Below are positions 5,822 to 9,493 of a stretch of DNA of 9,493 nt, in pieces. Positions within the stretch are counted from its first letter, which is position 1, and the number at the start of each line of letters is the position of its first letter. Source of the stretch: Firmicutes bacterium UBA5420. Its GTDB lineage: Bacteria > Bacillota > Limnochordia > Darwinibacteriales > Darwinibacteriaceae. The translations under genes were made by a program, and so were the position numbers. The notes beneath the pieces were generated by a model. It did no database searches. It was not told where the DNA came from and worked only from the letters and a program-made list of their open reading frames with translations. The stretch covers positions 1 through 9,493 of the forward strand of contig DHNI01000119.1 of the NCBI GenBank assembly GCA_002409455.1. Reading direction: 5' to 3'.

Positions 5822-5852
5822 CAGCCTTGCCAGATCTGGCGAGGCTGGTTTT
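5822..5852 (+). terminator. Terminator or attenuator hairpin between the small gene and cutC
   Basis: Bases 5822-5834 pair with 5835-5847 in a long, nearly perfect palindrome with one T-G wobble and a tight loop around GATC, followed by TTTT (5849-5852). The T run is short. It ends only 20 bases before the cutC start, leaving no room for a separate promoter downstream, so it may work as a partial terminator or attenuator within one transcript. Confidence 0.65.
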
Positions 5853-5872
5853 GCATGGAAAGGATGACATGA

Positions 5873-6607
5873 ATGCTTGTTGAAGTTGTTTGCTATACAA
5901 TTGAAGATGTCCTAAGAGCTCGTAAGGCGGGCGCCCACAGGGTGGAGATCTGTGCCGATCCTGGTGCTGGTGGTACCACACCGAATTATGGGTTTATCAA
6001 GCAAAGTGCTGCATTTGACGATATTGATACTATGGTGATGATACGCCCCCGAGGCGGTGATTTCCTCTATAGCAGCGAGGAGATTTCTCAAATGGAAGAT
6101 GATATTCGCTTGGCCGCGCAGTTAGGTGTGCGGGGGGTAGTCTTTGGAGTACTTGACGAAACCGCTTGTTTTAATAGACCTGAAATGGCACGCCTTATAC
6201 AGCTTGCCAAAGGTCTGCAGCTTGAAACCACATGCCACCGTGCCTTTGATGTGACTTGCGATCCCTATGCGTCTTTGCAGGTTTTAATAGAACTAGGCGT
6301 TGATCGGCTCCTTACGTCAGGGCAACAGAAAACAGCGGTTGAGGGCATTCCCCTTATGAGCGAGCTCATCAAACGAGCGGAGGGAAAAATCTCCATTATG
6401 CCTGGAGGCGGCATTCGCCCCGAGAATGCAAGGGAGTTTCTCAAGCTTGACATTGCAGAAATTCACACGGGAAGCAAGATCAAAGTGCCGTCCCGCATGA
6501 AGTCCGTTTCCAACGTTCAGATGGGAGCGGATGATAGCCAGAAATATCACATAGTCGTTGACGTAGAAGCCATCAAATCTGTTGTAGAGACTGTAAGAGG
6601 TGAGTGA
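5873..6607 (+). CDS. cutC: CutC-family protein
   Basis: 244 residues, the normal length for this TIM-barrel family. Motifs in order: AGAHRVEICADPGAGGTTP (19-37), IRPRGGDFLY (57-66), VFGVLD (90-95), CHRAFD (121-126), DRLLTSGQ (144-151) and PGGGI (177-181). CutC was named for copper homeostasis in E. coli, but its biochemical role is unsettled; Cys and His residues (Cys27, Cys121, His122) could bind Cu(I). The last 40 residues (about 205-244) are more polar and less like the family core. The ATG follows AAAGGA (5859-5864) by eight bases. The stop lies right at the start of the putative metal exporter, and the exporter's ribosome binding site is inside the cutC end, so the two are translationally coupled. 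That context supports a role in metal homeostasis. Confidence 0.93.
   Translation: MLVEVVCYTIEDVLRARKAGAHRVEICADPGAGGTTPNYGFIKQSAAFDDIDTMVMIRPRGGDFLYSSEEISQMEDDIRLAAQLGVRGVVFGVLDETACFNRPEMARLIQLAKGLQLETTCHRAFDVTCDPYASLQVLIELGVDRLLTSGQQKTAVEGIPLMSELIKRAEGKISIMPGGGIRPENAREFLKLDIAEIHTGSKIKVPSRMKSVSNVQMGADDSQKYHIVVDVEAIKSVVETVRGE
6597..6603 (+). promoter_or_regulatory. Ribosome binding site inside the end of cutC
   Basis: GAGGTGA is a seven-base match to the anti-Shine-Dalgarno complement and sits within the last cutC codons. It is six bases before GTG 6610 but directly abuts GTG 6604, so 6610 is the better exporter start. If 6604 is used, the genes overlap by four bases (GTGA). Confidence 0.65.
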
Positions 6608-6609
6608 TT

Positions 6610-7860
6610 GTGCTAAAGGAAATTCTTGGTCTAGTCGCCGTAAGTGCGGAAAATGCCTTTCTTCAAGTCACCGTATTTGTCGGAGCGGTACTGCTACTCT
6701 TTGGCTACATTGACTACATTTTGTCAGGGCGTTTGGTGCAGAGAATTGGCGCAGCAAAAAAGCTTCAACCCGTGATCGGGGCAATTTTGGGACTCACGCC
6801 TGGTTGTGGCGGAGCTATCTTTGTCATGCCGCTTTTTCCCAGAGGAATCGTGAGCTTCGGAACGGTAATTGCCACCTTGTTGGCTACGATGGGTGATTCT
6901 GCCTTTGTACTAATCTCCGTCATGCCCAAGCAATGGATTCTCGTCTCAATTATCTCTTTTTTTGTGGCAATCGATGTTGGTTATCTTGTGGATCTAACCC
7001 CCATCGGTGACCGGCTCCTAGAAAAATACCAAGAAACCCAACAGAAAAAGGCCAAAGCACGCCGGGCTCATGAGGAAATAGATCATGGCATTTTTGAAAG
7101 CCAAACTGGAATTTCCCATGATGACTGGGCCCACATTGGCCACGATGAGGGCGACGACATTGATTTGGCTCTGCACCACGGTTCCAAAGGGCACCAAGCC
7201 GTCAATACCTTTGCCTACAAAGCAACACACCGCGGCCATGTGATTTACTGGGTGATCATTTCCTTGGGCTTAGTCCTGGGGATTATGGATCTTTTTCAAG
7301 TTGACCTCAATACACTTATTATTCCCAACCTAGGCCTAATTTTCGGGGTAATAGGAACCGCCGTCTCTGTGGGGTTGATGATCTTAGGAAAGAAGTTTAT
7401 TGCTGACGATAACCACGAAGAGGCGGAAATGAAGCTAGCCAGCCTCAAGGAAACGTTTATCCATAATGCCCAAGAAACCGCCTTCGTAGGAACTTGGGTC
7501 TTTGTAGCCTACTTCGTCTACGAACTCTTTGTCTTGCTTTTGGGCTCGGGAAGCTATCTGGCGGGAGAAATCGCCATCACGAACTTTCTGTCCCAGACCG
7601 GTTTGATGGCGGTGATCATTGGCACCCTAGTTGGAGTCATTCCAGGCTGCGGCCCGCAGATTATCTTCGTGACCTTGTTTACCCGAGGCCTAGTTCCCTT
7701 TTCTGCCTTACTCGCCAACGCCCTATCGCAAGATGGTGATGCCCTATTTCCCCTCATTGCCATTGATAAGCGCTCGGCAGTCTGGGCTACAATCGTCAAC
7801 ACCATACCAGCTCTCCTCGTGGGGCTCCTTGCCTATTGGATCGAAATGAGCTTTTTCTAG
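6610..7860 (+). CDS. Putative heavy-metal/manganese exporter, two-repeat multi-spanning membrane protein (ArsP_2-like)
   Basis: 416 residues from GTG 6610 (418 if GTG 6604). Two homologous halves each carry a TPGCG/IPGCG motif: LTPGCGGAIFVMPLFPRG (62-79) with GDSAF downstream (95-99), and VIPGCGPQIIFVTLFTRG (343-360) with DGDALF downstream (375-380). About nine or ten hydrophobic segments are seen (roughly 16-36, 54-73, 80-103, 108-128, 211-228, 236-259, 290-312, 330-355, 362-372, 394-412). I recognise the family known in databases as a putative ten-helix heavy-metal exporter or putative manganese transporter; its substrate is not proven. Between the halves lies a hydrophilic loop (about 131-210) very rich in His, Asp and Glu, with HDDWAHIGHDEGDD (170-183) and HHGSKGH (189-195), a likely metal-binding segment. 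Coupling to cutC and the nearby GDT1 transporter fit metal export. It ends three bases before the convergent ROK gene. Confidence 0.85.
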   Translation: MLKEILGLVAVSAENAFLQVTVFVGAVLLLFGYIDYILSGRLVQRIGAAKKLQPVIGAILGLTPGCGGAIFVMPLFPRGIVSFGTVIATLLATMGDSAFVLISVMPKQWILVSIISFFVAIDVGYLVDLTPIGDRLLEKYQETQQKKAKARRAHEEIDHGIFESQTGISHDDWAHIGHDEGDDIDLALHHGSKGHQAVNTFAYKATHRGHVIYWVIISLGLVLGIMDLFQVDLNTLIIPNLGLIFGVIGTAVSVGLMILGKKFIADDNHEEAEMKLASLKETFIHNAQETAFVGTWVFVAYFVYELFVLLLGSGSYLAGEIAITNFLSQTGLMAVIIGTLVGVIPGCGPQIIFVTLFTRGLVPFSALLANALSQDGDALFPLIAIDKRSAVWATIVNTIPALLVGLLAYWIEMSFF

Positions 7861-7884
7861 CGTTTAATAACAATCTTTAAGCGC
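7860..7884. terminator. Weak stem-loop over both convergent stop codons
   Basis: Bases 7860-7867 pair with 7877-7884 (eight pairs including one wobble) around a nine-base loop. No T run follows on either strand, so it is a poor intrinsic terminator, but it covers the only three-base gap between the convergent exporter and ROK genes. Confidence 0.25.
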
Positions 7885-9273
7885 AGTCAAGCCCGCTGCG
7901 GTGATAGCCTGCCCCACCCTGCGATCGCTCTCATCGGGCAGATGGAATTCTATTTCGGAAAGTTCAGGAAAGTCCGCGTTCACCACTGCGCGGGCTTTTT
8001 CTAAAATTAGCATACCACCGCGACCTGAAGTGACCCGCCCCAGGATAAGTAGATGTTTGATATCGTAAAAGTCGGCATAGTGGGCGACCCCATAACCTAA
8101 ATAGGTGCCGATGCTCTCGAAGATCTTCTGAGCGCCTTCATGGCCTTCTTCAAGCAAGTTTTGAACCACAGTGAGCTTCTCCGCTGGAGTCAAATTTTCG
8201 TCTAGATCAATTCCGGCGGCTGGAGCCAATTTGATCACGGCATCCTGAGAAAAGTACTTTACTCCGCAGCCATAATCACCAGACCACTCGTCAACCATGG
8301 CAGCTGGATGGTAGTCAACGGGCATAAAAGACAATTCGTTAAGCCAACCGGTAATGAATCCATCGCAATCCACATAGCCGACGGCTTCACTAGTTCCCAT
8401 GGCGATACCTAAGATGTTGGTGTCCTGTAGCGCCAAGGCGCCCGCGAGTGCCGTGACATCACCATCATTGCGAACCTCAATAGGCACATTCCCAAGTTCT
8501 TTACCCACCCTAGGATACATGTCCTTCACTTTTGCATCAAACAACTCCTGGGGAACCTTCAAGAAAAGTGAAGCAACCATGGTTCGGTTGTTAATGTAGA
8601 TTCCTGCTGAGCTCACACCGATTGCGTCAACCCGAGGCAAGTAGGCGGCTGCTCTTGTGATCGAATCCATAATACCAGCAAAATGGTAGTCTGGATCCGC
8701 GGTCACCTTCGGATTCCACACTGTTTCATCACTGAAAAGCACTTCTCCATCCATGACAGCTGCCACTTTGCGATCACTTCCACCAGCATCAAAGCCGATG
8801 CGACATCCTGCGAGGTGACCTCCCACTGCTTCCGACTTTTCGTAAGCCCGAGGAAGATCAGAAAGATCGGCAACCCCCACAGTGAAGTCCTGTTCATATA
8901 CGCGTCCCATAAAGTCTGCATCGAATTCCCTCTGGCCGCCTTTCGCATAGGCTTCTTTTAGCGCATTCCCTATAAGGGGCGCTCCGCCTATAGTGACCTT
9001 CCAACCGCCTTTTACCCAGAGCAAGCACTTTACTAGGCGTTCCATATAGAAATAGTTAGCCTCGTCCCAGGCGTCCTTGACCCCGGAAGGAAAAAGATTC
9101 GTCTCGTAAATGGCGATTTGATTTTGATCTCGTTCAATAGCAATAGCGCAGGGCTGCCCCTGCTCAGATGCTTGTACAGCCTGGGCAAAGGCCCTATTCC
9201 ATAGCACAGCAGGCCGAAAATGGGGATCGAGCTCCGGTACGAGCTTTGGGGTTGCTTCTCGGTTTAGGTTCAT
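7864..9273 (-). CDS. ROK-family (sugar kinase-like) protein, divergent and enlarged
   Basis: 469 residues against about 300 for typical ROK glucokinases and fructokinases, which phosphorylate sugars with ATP. The core starts late: the phosphate-1 motif FDAGGSDRKVAAV is at 161-173, preceded by about 155 residues with no recognised domain. Other ROK-like elements: IGVSSAG (218-224); RNDGDVTALAGA (268-279), where Asp270 is the expected catalytic base; GTSEAVGYVD (293-302) in place of the usual GTGIGGG; and GRVTSGRGG (412-420) near the C-terminal nucleotide site. The ROK zinc motif (CxCGxxGCxE) is absent; the nearest feature is DYGCG (333-337). So it could be an active kinase with altered specificity or a non-kinase relative. 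ATG 9273 follows GGAGG (9288-9284) by ten bases. The gene is monocistronic here, divergent from the methyltransferase gene, and convergent with the exporter. Confidence 0.82.
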   Translation of the reverse strand: MNLNREATPKLVPELDPHFRPAVLWNRAFAQAVQASEQGQPCAIAIERDQNQIAIYETNLFPSGVKDAWDEANYFYMERLVKCLLWVKGGWKVTIGGAPLIGNALKEAYAKGGQREFDADFMGRVYEQDFTVGVADLSDLPRAYEKSEAVGGHLAGCRIGFDAGGSDRKVAAVMDGEVLFSDETVWNPKVTADPDYHFAGIMDSITRAAAYLPRVDAIGVSSAGIYINNRTMVASLFLKVPQELFDAKVKDMYPRVGKELGNVPIEVRNDGDVTALAGALALQDTNILGIAMGTSEAVGYVDCDGFITGWLNELSFMPVDYHPAAMVDEWSGDYGCGVKYFSQDAVIKLAPAAGIDLDENLTPAEKLTVVQNLLEEGHEGAQKIFESIGTYLGYGVAHYADFYDIKHLLILGRVTSGRGGMLILEKARAVVNADFPELSEIEFHLPDESDRRVGQAITAAGLTALKDCY

Positions 9274-9308
9274 TCATCATCTTCCTCCGTAATGGTCTCC
9301 TTAGCCAC
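9270..9308 (-). other. Possible 12-codon leader ORF overlapping the ROK start
   Basis: GTG 9308 follows AGGAG (9317-9313) by four bases and opens 12 codons (acidic peptide ending EEDDE) whose TGA (9272-9270) overlaps the ROK ATG as ATGA, a common layout for translational coupling. It is short enough to be chance, and the ROK gene has its own GGAGG inside it. Confidence 0.25.
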
Positions 9309-9372
9309 TATTCTCCTGAAAAAAAGTATTCCCTTGCGGATCCCAAGTACCGATAAAGATAGATTTCGATAG

Positions 9373-9410
9373 TAGGTAAGGCATGTCCATGCTATACTAA
9401 ATAGTACCTA
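9373..9410. promoter_or_regulatory. Promoter of the methyltransferase gene with nested inverted repeats
   Basis: TGCTATACT (9390-9398) is a good extended -10 on the plus strand, about 40 bases before the start. It is framed by inverted repeats: GCATG (9381-9385) with CATGC (9388-9392), TACTA (9395-9399) with TAGTA (9402-9406), and the outer TAGGTA (9373-9378) with TACCTA (9405-9410). Such nesting around a -10 is compatible with an operator. No clear -35 is seen. The rest of the 164-bp gap up to the ROK start holds nothing else recognised. Confidence 0.45.
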
Positions 9411-9437
9411 TACCCCAACAAATTGGAAGGAGCTACG

Positions 9438-9493
9438 ATGATGAGATATTTCTGCAAATGTGATTCTCCTCTCGGCCCACTCTATCTTGGAGA
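9438..9493 (+). CDS. ogt: Methylated-DNA--protein-cysteine methyltransferase, N-terminal fragment
   Basis: Only 18 full codons are in the window. They read MMRYFCKCDSPLGPLYLG, and the SPLGPLYL segment is the conserved opening of the Ogt/MGMT N-terminal domain, which precedes the catalytic PCHR domain. The family removes alkyl groups from O6-alkylguanine by transfer to its own Cys. The active site lies beyond the edge, so the assignment rests on this short motif. AAGGAG (9427-9432) serves either ATG: five bases before 9438, eight before 9441; the second has the better spacing. A dedicated promoter with inverted repeats lies upstream. Confidence 0.72.
   Translation, partial: MMRYFCKCDSPLGPLYLG

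Noticed and set aside
8683..8961. Plus-strand frame of 92 codons inside the ROK gene
   Set aside because: It is an antisense shadow of conserved ROK coding sequence, with no ribosome binding site or family resemblance.
1..9493. CRISPR array, insertion sequence, phage or defence genes
   Set aside because: No regularly spaced short repeats, transposase motifs, terminal inverted repeats or recognisable defence domains were found; the only repeats are the in-frame FMN-binding domain copies.

Overview
The window looks like chromosomal core and accessory DNA from a Bacillota (Firmicutes) bacterium. The evidence is strong AGGAGG-type ribosome binding sites, GTG and TTG starts, a lipobox lipoprotein with an M23 domain, a Gram-positive-like MurB, and extended -10 promoters. 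A deep clostridial or Limnochordia-like lineage is a guess from the protein families, not shown by the sequence. No rRNA, intact tRNA, CRISPR array, insertion sequence or phage gene was found.

Layout. (1) Bases 1-2833, minus strand: three co-directional genes, read in the order secreted LPP20-like protein, PfkB-family kinase, and a membrane-anchored or secreted protein with tandem FMN-binding domains that runs off the left edge. The gap between the last two is 35 bp and no terminator is visible, so they are probably one operon. (2) Bases 2846-2923: short divergent control region. (3) Bases 2924-4465, plus strand: an M23 metallopeptidase lipoprotein (TTG start) and murB, both cell-wall genes; murB has its own extended -10 promoter. 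(4) Bases 4479-5474, minus strand: a GDT1/UPF0016 cation transporter with an unusual cysteine-rich C-terminal tail, convergent with murB. (5) Bases 5475-5594: divergent control region with a 7-1-7 palindrome. (6) Bases 5595-7860, plus strand: a 69-residue unknown protein, a terminator-like hairpin, then CutC translationally coupled to a multi-spanning putative heavy-metal/manganese exporter with a His/Asp-rich loop. (7) Bases 7864-9273, minus strand: a large, divergent ROK-family sugar-kinase-like protein, convergent with the exporter. (8) Bases 9274-9437: divergent control region, then the first 56 bases of a methylated-DNA--protein-cysteine methyltransferase gene.

The genes fall into three themes: cell wall (M23 lipoprotein, MurB), metal handling (GDT1, CutC, exporter, with a candidate operator between the divergent transcripts), and sugar phosphorylation (PfkB, ROK). 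The tandem FMN-binding protein points to extracytoplasmic flavin electron transfer. The most interesting items are that flavoprotein, the Cys-rich tail on the GDT1 transporter, and the metal cluster with its palindrome. No clearly novel multi-gene system such as a defence island was recognised.
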